Part shown: in pieces, positions 12,402 through 22,624 of the stretch
Layout: each line of letters starts with the position of its first letter
Numbering within the stretch: position 1 is the first letter of the stretch
NCBI GenBank assembly: GCA_963921425.1
Contig: OY992836.1
Location: 17,191,614 to 17,255,613 of the forward strand
Direction of reading: 5' to 3'
Origin: Dryas octopetala
Taxonomy: Eukaryota; Streptophyta; Magnoliopsida; Rosales; Rosaceae
DNA: 64,000 bases
Position numbers and translations under genes: made by a program
Notes under the pieces: model-generated
What the model was told of the DNA's origin: nothing
Seen by the model: the letters and a program-made list of their open reading frames with translations, nothing else
The model's database searches: none

Positions 12402-14681
12402 TCACTTAGGCTGTAGAATAGACTCAACAAGGTCATGAAGAGGTGCAAGCTCCCCTTTGTCAATCAAGCGGAATTCCTGTGTCACAACACTGACCAATCA
12501 GCAATACAATCAAAATAAAAATGACACTTTGGGGAGGGAGAGAGAGAGAGAGAGAGAGAGAGGAATATAATTTATATACGTAAAGTATGCATTAAACTTC
12601 TTAACAAAAAAAACTTACACATGTAAAGAGAACAAAATGCTTGAAGCAAGTATTGAGATGAGCTTCTTCCTTCAAACTCACAATTTTCTGAAAATGAGAG
12701 TGGTAGATATGCGCATACACACGAAATAGTCGCTTAAAAATGGTCTTGACAACATCTTGGAAATTGGATGGAAAGGGTGCCCCTGCATAACACAGCAAAT
12801 AAGCTGGTGCTTGTAGTGTGTAATACTGTAATAGACTAATAGACTAATAGTTAAATAGAAACCAAATACTTTTATTTAAAGTATGCCCCTAGCTTCATCA
12901 AGAATTTCTGCTTACCCAATTTTTGAGGGAAGATTGATTCCTCATCTAGCTGATTTTCAATCCAGTCCATCAAATACTCAACATATTTTGGAGCAGAGAC
13001 TTCTATTGGTTTCTTAATATTAACTCCATCAGCCCATCTATACTCATACCTGTTGAGGGTTTAAGAAAACTCAGCATTTATATCACAAGCACATGATGCA
13101 ACAATGAGGCCCACTATCAGCCATACCTTTCAATTTATCCTTAGAGGTGAAGAAAAGAATGTTAAAAGAAAAAAATGCTTATTGTAGGACCAAATTAAGG
13201 TCCAATGGGGATTTATCAGAGTAATAACAAAATTGTAAAAGAATTTACTTTAGCTTGCAAGGTTTTTCTCTTTCCAGTTTGAATGCAATGCATGATAATG
13301 GAGAGAGAGCTTGATAATCAAGACAAACCATTAACTGCATAAATTCAACAATCAAAACCAGAAAGATAATTTGATTGAATGTTCAAGAAGCATACTTTGG
13401 TCCTGCAGACATTGTTGGACAATTGACTGGCGTGCAGAATTCAGTGAGAGTGCCATAGAGAATGTTCACTTGATTGAAGAAGTCAACAGCTGTGTCAAAA
13501 GAACAAAATTGAAAGAAGTTAAACATATTGCAAAAACAATTTTCCCAGAGACACATGCCCATAAAATATTTGTATGCAACAAATGAATCATGGGGCCATA
13601 TTGAAAATGACTTTCCACAAATTTTACAAGCATTTCAAAACATCACAGCTGAAACAATATCGTAAATATGATGATCTTGAATTTCAAGAATGCAACTGAT
13701 TCAAAGTTCTTACTGTTTACTGCCAGCCACTCGTATATATCTTCGCCGGGAGGCAGCCGTACGGCTTCCCTCAGGTTCCCACTGCCCAAAGTAGCATCGA
13801 TGTGTTTCTGAAGCTGGGCACCCTGCATTTCAACAACATATATATTTCTTCCATTAGGTAAAATAAATAGATGAAAAAAATTTACCTACAACAGGGATAT
13901 GGACTTATTTGGTTTCCCAAAAAATAGCAATTATCTTGAAATTAGAGAAATTTTAAGTGATGAAGTATAAAAAAGCATATGTACTATCATGTTATTGGAT
14001 TGAGATACCAAATCAGCTATATCCCTGTTATAGGGAAGTTTCTCTCGAAATGGATACCTTTGACAAAGAAAAAAAAAAACAAAGCAGTAAGTAATCATGA
14101 GGGTTGAGGAATATGTAACACCAACCTTGCTTCCGGATGGAGCACTCTTTTTAGGCCTAAATGTCTTTTGGTTTCTGCAAAACCAAAGATAGGATTCAGG
14201 GGAAAGAACAATAACATCTTCCAAATTCAAACAAAGAACAAAGTAAGGATTGTGTTGTCTCAAAGACAAGAAACAACAAAAAAGAACACATTTTTAAGCA
14301 GATTTTTCTGATCCGAGTAACCACATCAATGTATGAATAACAAATGAACAAATATAAACGTTTTAATTTGCAATTTTGATTGATACCCATTTAGCTGACA
14401 CCTCTAGCAAGGCCAATTATAACAGAGCTATGATGCAAAAGTATGTAAAAGATATGAGAGATGTTTCACAAATTATCACAACCCATAACCGCTCTGTTTT
14501 AATGAAGCAACCGAGAATCAAAACTGAAAGAAAAAAACGATTGAATACCATGGAATTCATGATCCTGAAAACAGATTATGATGATTGAATGAAAAAAAAA
14601 ACACAAATTAAGTTTCAAATATGGGATTTAAAATTTCAGATCATTAACAAAATACCTGCTTCCTAGGCCAAACAGACTCAT
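12402..14681 (-). CDS. MOB1A: MOB kinase activator-like 1 (MOB1)
   Basis: Seven exons on minus: 14681-14656, 14174-14126, 13822-13714, 13489-13396, 13049-12916, 12782-12619 and 12476-12402. All are GT-AG and in frame, giving 216 residues from [18 protein letters not shown] to ESILQPK. This is the full length of plant MOB1 and nearly identical to the family in every block. Metal-ligand regions are visible: CTPANCPTM and HIYHSHF/CFKHF. MOB1 is the co-activator of NDR/LATS-type kinases in the Hippo/MEN-like pathway, acting in cytoplasm and nucleus in cell division, growth and organ development. The ATG is preceded on minus by a short A-rich spacer and a 65-bp GA tract, probably leader or core promoter. 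No anomaly in the coding sequence. Confidence 0.96.
12539..12562. repeat. (AG)n microsatellite in last MOB1 intron
   Basis: About twelve AG units in the intron 12477-12618. Confidence 0.9.
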
Positions 14682-14688
14682 GGTGTTT

Positions 14689-14692
<4 letters not shown>

Positions 14693-14757
<65 letters not shown>
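14693..14757 (-). promoter_or_regulatory. 65-bp (GA)n tract immediately upstream of MOB1 ATG
   Basis: An uninterrupted TC run on plus (GA on the gene strand) begins 12 bp upstream of the MOB1 start. GA tracts at this position are common in plant leaders and can bind BBR/BPC GAGA-binding factors. Whether it is transcribed leader or core promoter cannot be told from sequence. A second cluster of GAGA/CTCT is at 14853-14900. Confidence 0.6.
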
Positions 14758-14760
<3 letters not shown>

Positions 14761-15199
14761 GAATACAAGGCGACAATACAGGCCAATTCTTAAAGAAAAG
14801 AAGGAATATATATACAGAGCCTTGCTACTATATGTATATTTATCTATATATGTTAGAGAGAGAAAGAGAGACAGTCTCTCTGTCTCTCTCTCCCCCTCTC
14901 TGCTTGACCTCGCTAATGCCAGTCTGTCATGTATATCTTAGACTTAGAGAGAGAGCTTTGTCTTCCTTTCTTTTCCATTTGCCAACCTGCTATTGCTAAC
15001 CTGGCTCATTCCCCTTATTTCTGGCTTATTATTCTCTCTATATATATCTTTTTGAAAAATATCTATTAACACTAAATAAAAATAAAAACTTTAAACTTGT
15101 ACACATATTTGCTCATGCTCAAATTAAGACCCTTCTGACGTGGCAATTGATTTTTTAGAAAAGACACCTTATAGTTACAAGTATCAAGCATGTTAAGCA

Positions 15200-15580
15200 A
15201 CCACTGCCACTTGTTAATGTAAGTAGTAAATCAATCTCGTATATATTAACAGTTGATCGATGACCGTCATGATATGAAGGTACAAATATGTCAACGATAA
15301 ACTATCTTCTTGTTTTTGGCCGAAAATGACCAAATGTCAATCCTTAATACAAATAATAAATTTCACATATATCAATAGTTAATAATTGTTTTAACTTTAA
15401 GCATATTAACGAACAATTGTCAATTATTAGTGTAAGTAATATATTTTACATACATCGATAATTGGTTATCGTTATAATCTAAACAAATATATTAATGAAC
15501 AACTGTTAATTGATAATAAAAATAATAAATTTCACATATATCAACAATTGATGACCATTAAGACCTTGATCTTAGCGTAT
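15200..15580. repeat. Degenerate tandem repeat, period about 85 bp
   Basis: Four diverged units share the order ACAATTG/TTAATT..., TAATAAATTTCACATATATC, AAT(A)GTTAAT..., and ATATTAACGAACAATTG. The best-matching units start near 15338, 15420 and 15506. The first unit (about 15207) is more diverged and carries an insertion. Confidence 0.6.
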
Positions 15581-16604
15581 CAAATCATAAGCACCTTGAT
15601 TTTCAATGATTGGGAATTTAGCATAATTAAAGAGGACCGTAATTTACTAATTAGTGATTGGTCTTAGGCTATTAGCTAAGAATTGTTTAAAAAAAAAAAA
15701 AAGAGACAAAGTGAAGTCTGTCAAATCCAGGATAGAGCTAGATAGAGATAAAGTACCAGATTCAGCATCTGAGTGAGTGATTGGGTTGTGACTTGTGAGA
15801 GAATTTTAATGTGAGGGGTGGGACCAAGAAATGATGATATGACACACATTCTTAGCTGTATCCGTACTGGCATAATATAACATTTACACTCGAATTTAAT
15901 TTCATCCGATCAAGTTGGGCTGGACCATGACCAGCCTTCTAAATACTATATTAAACATAAAATCTTATATTATATCAATTCACTCATTATAATACTCATA
16001 TTATATTAAGATATTAAATCTTGTACTTTAAATAATAAATTGTATACGTCTTATAATTTTTGTAGGTGATTCTAACATTATGTCAGCATATCAATAATAT
16101 TACGTAGAATGCAAAAAAAAAAAAAAAACATTTTAGAAGTATGACAATTAAAAATGTCAGGGTCATTAAACTTTTCACTAAATTTTATTCATGACGTGAA
16201 AATATTTCAGTTATTTAGATTTAGGTTCATATCTATTGACCAATTTTTGTATATCATAAAACTAATATATATATATATATATTTTTAAAAGAAAGATAAG
16301 AATGGTGTAGTTGGCACTGTCACTTCCCGCCATCTCGGGGACCCATAGCCGTTATAACAAACAGATTTTCAAACTTTCAACTGCAATCTTCCACAAGTTC
16401 TAAAGAAGCCCACGCCCAATACAATACCCACCTCAGTACTACAGGCCCAGTGTCCTGGCTCAGGCCCATCTCTTTATCCGATGGATGAGTATTTCATGAA
16501 ATTAAATCAACTGTGCGAGATGGGTGTTTGATGAAATTAACCAAAGTTATGAATTTGATGTTATTTTTCTGGTTCTTTGTTATTAATTACTGGGTATATG
16601 TTAT

Positions 16605-16745
16605 AGAAATGGCGATATATTGAAGGCTCTGAACATGTTTGAAAAATGCCTCAGAAAAGTGAGTTTGGTTGCTTGGATGATGCATTGATGCTAATCCTAG
16701 GCTTTTTAAAGAGATGACACTGCTGCAATATCAGGGCATGCATTT
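16605..16745 (+). pseudogene. Possible PPR-repeat gene relic
   Basis: Frame from 16609 reads NGDILKALNMFEKC then LRKVSLVAWMM, which follows the pentatricopeptide consensus (G-x-A-x-x-x-F-E-x-M, then V-x-W). A shifted frame further on reads RLFKEMTLLQYQGM, like the next helix pair. It has stops and shifts, no start, and is isolated. It is either a short decayed fragment or chance. Confidence 0.35.
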
Positions 16746-17057
16746 GGGTTAAACTGCAGTTGTGCACAAATCAGAAAAATTTTGCTCCAATCCTTAATTG
16801 ACTCTTGAATCTTGATTAATTAATTAGTTAATTGGGTCATATATTGAAGTTTACTACCAGCTGGATGACTATTAAACAATATATAATAGACTTAATTTTC
16901 TTATGATGCAAAGAAATGGGACATTTGCCTTCAACATAATTGTTGATTCATTGTTTATTAGTAATCCAGAAACAGCCGATGAGTCCTTCTCAATTACACA
17001 AAGGTAGGAAACCAAAAGGGACATGGGTTTGGATTACTTCCTATTTGGTGAGAGGCC

Positions 17058-17703
17058 TTAATTAGTACCACCAAGAACAGCCTTAAGCTTCTTTATCTGA
17101 GCAATGTCAAGGAAAGTAGTCTGAGCTATTAATTCAGTAGGTTAGTTGTTTTGGAACAGTGCAAAGTCTAGAATCTGCAGACGTGGGCTTGAACTACTGA
17201 AGCTAGAAAATGCAAGGGCTGTGGTATTACCACCTCCATTTACTTGGAAGTGCACTAACCCTTTAGGGAAAACCATAATATCACCATTCTTAAGAGTTCT
17301 CAGATAAACTTTGTTATCGGAGGAAATGAAGCCGGCAATTATTGTGCCTTGCACAACAAGTAGGACTTCTGAAGCTCCAGGGTGTGTGTGAAATGGGATA
17401 ACTCCACCAGCAGCCAGGTCTAATCGAGCCATTGAATTGCCAAGGCCGTTGACACCAGGAAATTGAGCAGCAAATGCAGGGGTGACTGCAGCTTTGATGA
17501 TATTTGTTGTGTTACCAGCAATGCCTAGGCCTGAGTACACGAAATCATCTACCGTAACAAATATAATGCAGGCTTTTTGCAGGAGTAGCCTGCAGGGCTA
17601 GCTATCAGGAGCTGCACGGTCTGCAACACAGAAGTCTTGCAAAGCAGCATGGGATGAGGAGAGAAGGAGAGAAAACATGAAGAAGATGGGGAAATTCATC
17701 ATC
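17058..17703 (-). pseudogene. Broken ABP19/germin-like gene (array copy 1)
   Basis: Aligns along its whole length with the two intact copies at 19021 and 21906. Lesions on the gene strand: an insertion and frameshift near 17595-17605 (TAG codon within the segment equivalent to APEGPAG), a frameshift near 17555 where [10 protein letters not shown] should be, and an in-frame TAA at the position after FQNN near 17144. The cupin core ([21 protein letters not shown]) is intact as an open segment 17142-17540. The promoter still has the conserved TATA box at 17781-17789. Called a pseudogene because three independent defects remove both signal peptide connection and C-terminus. Confidence 0.85.
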
Positions 17704-17780
17704 ACTTAGTGTAGTAATAACTTGGAATGTTTTGGTTTTAGCCTAATTTAGGTGGTTTTCTTGATAAGGAAATTGGGATC

Positions 17781-17789
17781 ATATATATA
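17781..17789 (-). promoter_or_regulatory. TATA box of array copy 1 (pseudogene)
   Basis: TATATATAT about 80 bp upstream of the original ATG, in a context (CCACTATATATATGATC on minus) shared by all three array copies. Confidence 0.6.
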
Positions 17790-17999
17790 GTGGGATAATG
17801 TGAATATCTTGGGCAATACACAATATGCCCAATTGCCCATGTATGATTCACATGTGTAGTAAAGTGAAACTATTGAAACGTATATATACAATCGACGAAC
17901 GGCAGCTTTAATTTCAAGTTGTGATGCATGTGATGTTTTTCTCAGATAAAGCACAGCAAGAAGCCTCCTTTTATGTTACTTTTTAGGGATTGAGCCTCT

Positions 18000-18215
18000 T
18001 CTTTGATCGCTGTGTGTTTAAGGCTGGCCACAGAACTATGATTTTTCAATGTGAGACAACGCACTTTACATGAATCTGCTTTGATACCATGAAGAAAATT
18101 GGAGTATCCAACCTAAAACAATTAGCGATAGGAGAAGAGGCCCAAGACCCTTATCAGCACTTACACAAGACTATAATTTTCCAATGTGAGACAATACACT
18201 CTACATTCGCACAGT
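18000..18215. repeat. Dispersed repeat with internal 29-bp direct repeats
   Basis: Two near-identical segments (CAATGTGAGACAA followed by CACTTTACA or CACTCTACA) at about 18047 and 18183 flank a block with TTGATACCATGAAGAAAATT and GAGGCCCAAGACCC. This word pattern is common in plant intergenic repeats, possibly LTR-derived. It is absent from the equivalent spacers of the other array units. Family not assigned. Confidence 0.45.
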
Positions 18216-18757
18216 CCATACTTGTTTTTATTGCAACCCTTTTCCCTAAAACGATCATGCATTACCAAAAAAGAGTCTACTTCATGTGTTCAAGGTTATC
18301 CAGACTTTTATGTATGCACGCATAGCCATCTATTTCAGATGAGATAATTTGCTGTTTTTCTTGTGTGTATATTATGCTTTTTAATGAATTTGTACACATA
18401 GAAATGTTATATGATTCACGTGATAATGATATAGATCGAGTGATTGTGGAAGTAGAGATGATGATGGTTGTGCAACTGTCTTAACTTGCCAATCATGCAT
18501 GTCAAATCAGACAAAATTGCTCCACTCCATGATTGACTCTTTAGCATTTATAATTCAAATTAGTGGAGTTTCTGATTGGTGCAACCCTTGAAGAAATTTG
18601 GACCATACAAATTAGTCAATTGGGTCAATGAATTTCATCATGACTACTTAATATGTAACATGCATTGGCTAATATATGTGCCTGTGTAATTCAGAAACAT
18701 TTATACAATATTATAAAGAACACATTTTTTTTTTTGGTCGAAAAAAGAAAGAACACA

Positions 18758-18825
18758 CATTTATTAATCATAAGATGCAACTAAATGGGGGCATTTATTA
18801 ATCATAAGATGCATCTAAATGGGGG
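18758..18825. repeat. 34-bp tandem duplication
   Basis: Two copies (18758-18791, 18792-18825) differing at one base, downstream of array copy 2, probably in or near its 3' untranslated region. Confidence 0.9.
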
Positions 18826-19020
18826 CATTTGCCTTCAACATAACTGTTGCTTCATTGGTCATACTGCACACATTAAGCAGTAAGCACACAATAAAACTTC
18901 TACAAGCATACAAAAAACAACAATTTACTAGTAATCCAGAAACCTCCACTGACCAGACTACAACAATCCTACACAACCACAACAAGGAAACAAAAAGAGA
19001 CATGGAATAACCAAGAGACC

Positions 19021-19653
19021 TTAATTAGTACCACCAAGAACACCCTTAAGTTTCTTGATCTGAGCAATGTCAAGGAAAGTTGTCTGAGCTATTAATTCAG
19101 TAGGTAAATCGTTTTGAAACAGTGCAAAGTCCAGAATCTGCAGACCTGGGCTTGGACTACTGAAGCTAGCAAATGCAAGGGCTGGATTATCACCTCCATT
19201 CACTTGGAAGTGCAATAACCCTTGAGGGAAAACCATAATGTCACCCTTCTCAAGAGTTTGTAGATAAACTGTGTTAGCCGAGGAAACGAAGCCAGCACAG
19301 ATTGTCCCTTCCACAATAATCAGGACTTCTGAAGCTCCGGCGTGTGTGTGAAATGGGATAACTCCGCCAACAGCCAAATCTAAACGAGCCAGTGAAATGC
19401 CAAGGCCATTGACACCAGGAAATTGAGCAGCAAATGCAGGGGCGACTGCAGCTTTGATAATATTAGTGGTGTTGCCAGCAATGCCTAGGCCTGAGTACAC
19501 AAAATCATCCACGGTAACTTTTGCAGGCGTTTTGCAGGAGTAGCCTGCAGGGCCCTCAGGAGCTGTGTAGTCTGCAACACAGAAGTCTTGCACAGCAGCA
19601 TAGGAGGAGGAGATGAGGAGAAAAAATGTGAAGAAGATAGAGAAAGCCATCAT
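19021..19653 (-). CDS. Auxin-binding protein ABP19/20-type germin-like protein (array copy 2)
   Basis: Single exon of 210 residues from the first of two adjacent ATGs (209 from the second, 19650, which matches the peach ABP19 start better). Residues 1-20 form a signal peptide ([18 protein letters not shown]). Paired germin cysteines are at FCVADY and GYSCKTP. Cupin box 1 is HTHAGASE with both His and the Glu kept, though Pro before Gly is Ala. Box 2 is [17 protein letters not shown] glycosylation site NTT follows IAG. It is predicted apoplastic and manganese-binding, a hexamer-forming germin-like protein. The 'auxin-binding' name is historical; superoxide dismutase or wall roles are the usual family proposals. 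Ends in GGTN. Confidence 0.93.
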   Translation of the reverse strand: MMAFSIFFTFFLLISSSYAAVQDFCVADYTAPEGPAGYSCKTPAKVTVDDFVYSGLGIAGNTTNIIKAAVAPAFAAQFPGVNGLGISLARLDLAVGGVIPFHTHAGASEVLIIVEGTICAGFVSSANTVYLQTLEKGDIMVFPQGLLHFQVNGGDNPALAFASFSSPSPGLQILDFALFQNDLPTELIAQTTFLDIAQIKKLKGVLGGTN

Positions 19654-19725
19654 TACCTAGTGCAATAGGTATGTGGTTGTTTTAGTCCTTTTTGGGTGTG
19701 TTTCTTGATAAGGAAGTTGAGATCA

Positions 19726-19734
19726 TATATATAG
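19726..19734 (-). promoter_or_regulatory. TATA box of array copy 2
   Basis: TATATATAT about 75 bp upstream of the ATG, in the context conserved with copies 1 and 3 (TATCCCACTATATATATGATC region). Confidence 0.65.
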
Positions 19735-21905
19735 TGGGATAATGTGAATATCTCTTGAGCCATTGCAATTGGTTCTTCAGAATATGCCCATCTAGGATTC
19801 ACATGTCTAGTAATCTTAAACACGTAGAACGTATACGTTGGGGGAAGGGACAGAATTTTCAAGCTGTGATGCATGTGAATAAGATATTTTTCTCACATAA
19901 CAACAAGAACAACAAGAACCCTCTTTCTGTCTTTGTAAATGCAGTGACAGCTAGAAATATCAATCTTTTGTTTATCTGCTATTACAAAAAATTGTTTGCT
20001 CCTTTAAATTTGGTTTATTACTGTAAGTTGCAATTCAAAATCATTGAGTCTCATCTTAAGTATGATTTTTCTGATCAGCAACAAATCTAATTTGACTACA
20101 TTCAGTATTTTATAGCTATTTGATCCTCAGTATTCAGTTGTGCTATATGTACCACGTGATTTGTTACCTTACAAAACTGGATGGGGATTAACTTCTACTG
20201 TTATTTGGGTTAACTCCCAAATCAGTCATGGCCGGTTAACAGTCCCATGGAGAACTACAAGAATTTGTGTTCCATTTCCACAAAATTAAATTAAATTAGC
20301 CTATTCCAACTTCTGCTCTATCCATCAAGGCATCAAGCAGATGAAGCATAGTCAACTACATTGAAGATTATCATCAAATTGAGGTAATTAATCAAGATTC
20401 TAGCTCATCCAGCTAACATGTAATGAGCCTCAAAACGCACTGCTTTAGTTGCTGATGTGGTGTCATCTAATTACCAGATGAAAGGACATGAGCTTTTAAG
20501 CATCAGCTTCTAATTCTTGTAATTTGACCACATATTCAGCATATATTGCAACTGTTTTTCCTAAACTACTCATGCATTAACAAATTATAGGTCTATTTCA
20601 TGTGTTGCTAACTCGTTTATCTATTCTGAGTATCCAAGGTTGTGCTTTAAGATTTGAAGTCCATGAGGAGAGTCCAAAAATTGTGAATCAGATTGTGGTC
20701 CTTAATTGAGCACATGGGGTAAGATATTTATTGGGGCATAAGAAGACATTTTGACAGCTAAAAGTGCCACGGGTATGGAAATTCTATGGATATCAGAAAT
20801 TCCCTGTCTTGGAGAGTTCTTGGATTTCAAAATTGGAAGGTAAAGAGTCTTTTCCAATTCTGTCTCTTTGTATCTTAACTGTAATAATATTCTTCTATAA
20901 TTCACCTTATCATTAGATGGCACCAACACCACACATTGCTTCTACATTTATATGAGCCAATGTAGATTCTACTATAGATTATATATCATAATAATCTCAA
21001 AGCATATGGATAACCTAGTTGTAAGCAAGGTTTTTAATATGGTATAGGGGCACTAGATGAGCTTCCTGAACTATAAATTGATGCCTCATTTGAGGTTCCT
21101 CGATCACTAATTAATGCTTTCTATCGTGGATTTTCAAAACATTGCTTCCGTGATTACTTATACTGCATTGAAATATGTGTGTATGTATGTAGAGTATTTT
21201 TATTCAGTCAGACATACAGTCTCACATATTACATCCGAATGCGTAGTTTTGATTTACAATCTAGCAACCTAACATATTAGATATCTGATAAGATATCATC
21301 TATATATATATATATGTACATGTGTGTGTGGATCAACTCGAATTTAATTTAATTCAAAACTAGAAGCATATGGATGCGTGTGCAATGTATGTGATGTAGT
21401 TTTTAACAGGAGGAGAGAAAGTGAGGTATGCAGGATGAGAGTGTGTTGGTTGGAACTTGGAAGTGGGCATGCGTAGTCACCATATTATTATTAATCTTCA
21501 AATCTATTACTGAAACGGTTTCAAGTTTTAGGCTTGTCATTTTTCTTTCTCAACGCACAAAACAGGTTATCTCAATAATTTGGATAGTCAAGATATATAA
21601 AGAACGAATTGGAACTAAACAACATGCATTGTCATCTTAAGATGCAAATAAATGTGGCATTTGCCTTCAACATAACTGCTGCCTTATTAGTCAGACTAAA
21701 AGCACACAATAAAACTTCTACAAGCATACAAAAAGCACTAACTAGAGTACTCTTTTTACTGGTAATCCAGAAATCGCCACTGACCTGAACAATCCTACAC
21801 TTACAGACATTCTCAATCACAACAAGAAAACAAGAAAACAAAGAGACATGGAAATAAAGAGACAATCTTTAGTGACATTCCAACCTATTGGTATCTCAAG
21901 AGACC
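19735..21905. other. Spacer between array copies 2 and 3
   Basis: Upstream region of copy 2 and downstream region of copy 3. 20550-20930 aligns with 23155-23530 (shared words GAATCAGATTGTGG and GACATTTTGACAGCTAAAAG), showing that the duplicated unit is the gene plus about 1.4 kb of 5' flank. A CACGTG G-box is at 20153-20158. No gene. Confidence 0.7.
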
Positions 21906-22535
21906 TTAGTTAGTACCACCAAGAACACCCTTGAGTTTCTTGATCTGAGCAATGTCAAGGAAAGTAGTCTGCGCTATCAACTCAGTAGGTAAATCGTTTT
22001 GGAACAGTGCAAAGTCCAGAATCTGCAGACCTGGGCTTGGACTACTGAAGCTAACAAATGCAAGGGCTATAGTACCACCTCCATTCACTTGGAAGTGCAA
22101 TAGCCCTTGAGGGAATACCATAATATCACCCTTCTTAAGCGTTTTCAGATAAACTTTGTTATCTGAAGAAATGAACCCGGCAACTAGTGATCCTTGCACA
22201 ACAAGTAGGACTTCTGAAGCTCCAGGGTGTGTGTGAAATGGGATTACTCCACCAGCAGCCAGGTCCAAACGAGCCAGTGAGATGCCAAGGCCATTCACAC
22301 CAGGAAATTGAGCAGCAAATGCAGGGGTGACTGCAGCTTTGATAATGTTTGTGGTGTTACCGGCAATGCCTAAGCCTGAGTATACGAAATCATCTACGGT
22401 GACTTTTGCAGGCTTTTTGCAGGAGTAGCCTGCAGGGCCTTCAGGAGCTTTGTAGTCTGCAACACAGAAGTCTTGCACAGCAGCATGGGAGGAGGAGAGG
22501 AGGAGAACAAATGTGAAGAAGATAGGGAAAATCAT
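21906..22535 (-). CDS. ABP19A: Auxin-binding protein ABP19a-type germin-like protein (array copy 3)
   Basis: Single exon, 209 residues, the same length as peach ABP19a as I remember it. The only credible ATG is at 22535; the open frame extends upstream but without another ATG. Signal peptide [18 protein letters not shown], then [20 protein letters not shown] with the germin disulphide cysteines. Cupin box 1 HTHPGASE and box 2 [16 protein letters not shown] are complete. NTT glycosylation site, C-terminus VLGGTN. Predicted secreted to the apoplast. Nearly all differences from copy 2 are conservative, so this is a recent tandem duplication. Role as for copy 2; a specific ligand or enzyme activity cannot be read from the sequence. 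Confidence 0.94.
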   Translation of the reverse strand: MIFPIFFTFVLLLSSSHAAVQDFCVADYKAPEGPAGYSCKKPAKVTVDDFVYSGLGIAGNTTNIIKAAVTPAFAAQFPGVNGLGISLARLDLAAGGVIPFHTHPGASEVLLVVQGSLVAGFISSDNKVYLKTLKKGDIMVFPQGLLHFQVNGGGTIALAFVSFSSPSPGLQILDFALFQNDLPTELIAQTTFLDIAQIKKLKGVLGGTN

Positions 22536-22615
22536 TATCACCAAGTGTAAGAGGTATACGTGTGTATTGGTTTTAGCCTGTTTTAGGTGCTTTTCTTGAT
22601 AAGGAAATTGTGATC

Positions 22616-22624
22616 ATATATATA
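22616..22624 (-). promoter_or_regulatory. TATA box of array copy 3
   Basis: TATATATAT about 82 bp upstream of the ATG in the same conserved context as the other two copies. Confidence 0.65.

Larger units (their letters stand above)
14758..17057. other. Intergenic region upstream of MOB1
   Basis: AT-rich, with no complete gene. It includes MOB1 promoter sequence, an ~85-bp degenerate tandem repeat (15200-15580), an (AT)n tract near 16266 and a possible PPR-gene relic (16605-16745). Confidence 0.7.
17704..19020. other. Spacer between array copies 1 and 2
   Basis: Contains the promoter of copy 1, a dispersed-repeat insertion (about 18000-18215), spacer sequence shared with the other array units (e.g. 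ATTGCAACCC near 18230) and a 34-bp tandem duplication (18758-18825). No gene. Confidence 0.65.

Noticed and set aside
22536-22544. Upstream extension of the ABP19a-type frame to 22544
   Set aside because: It would start at TTG; ATG 22535 gives the known 209-residue length.
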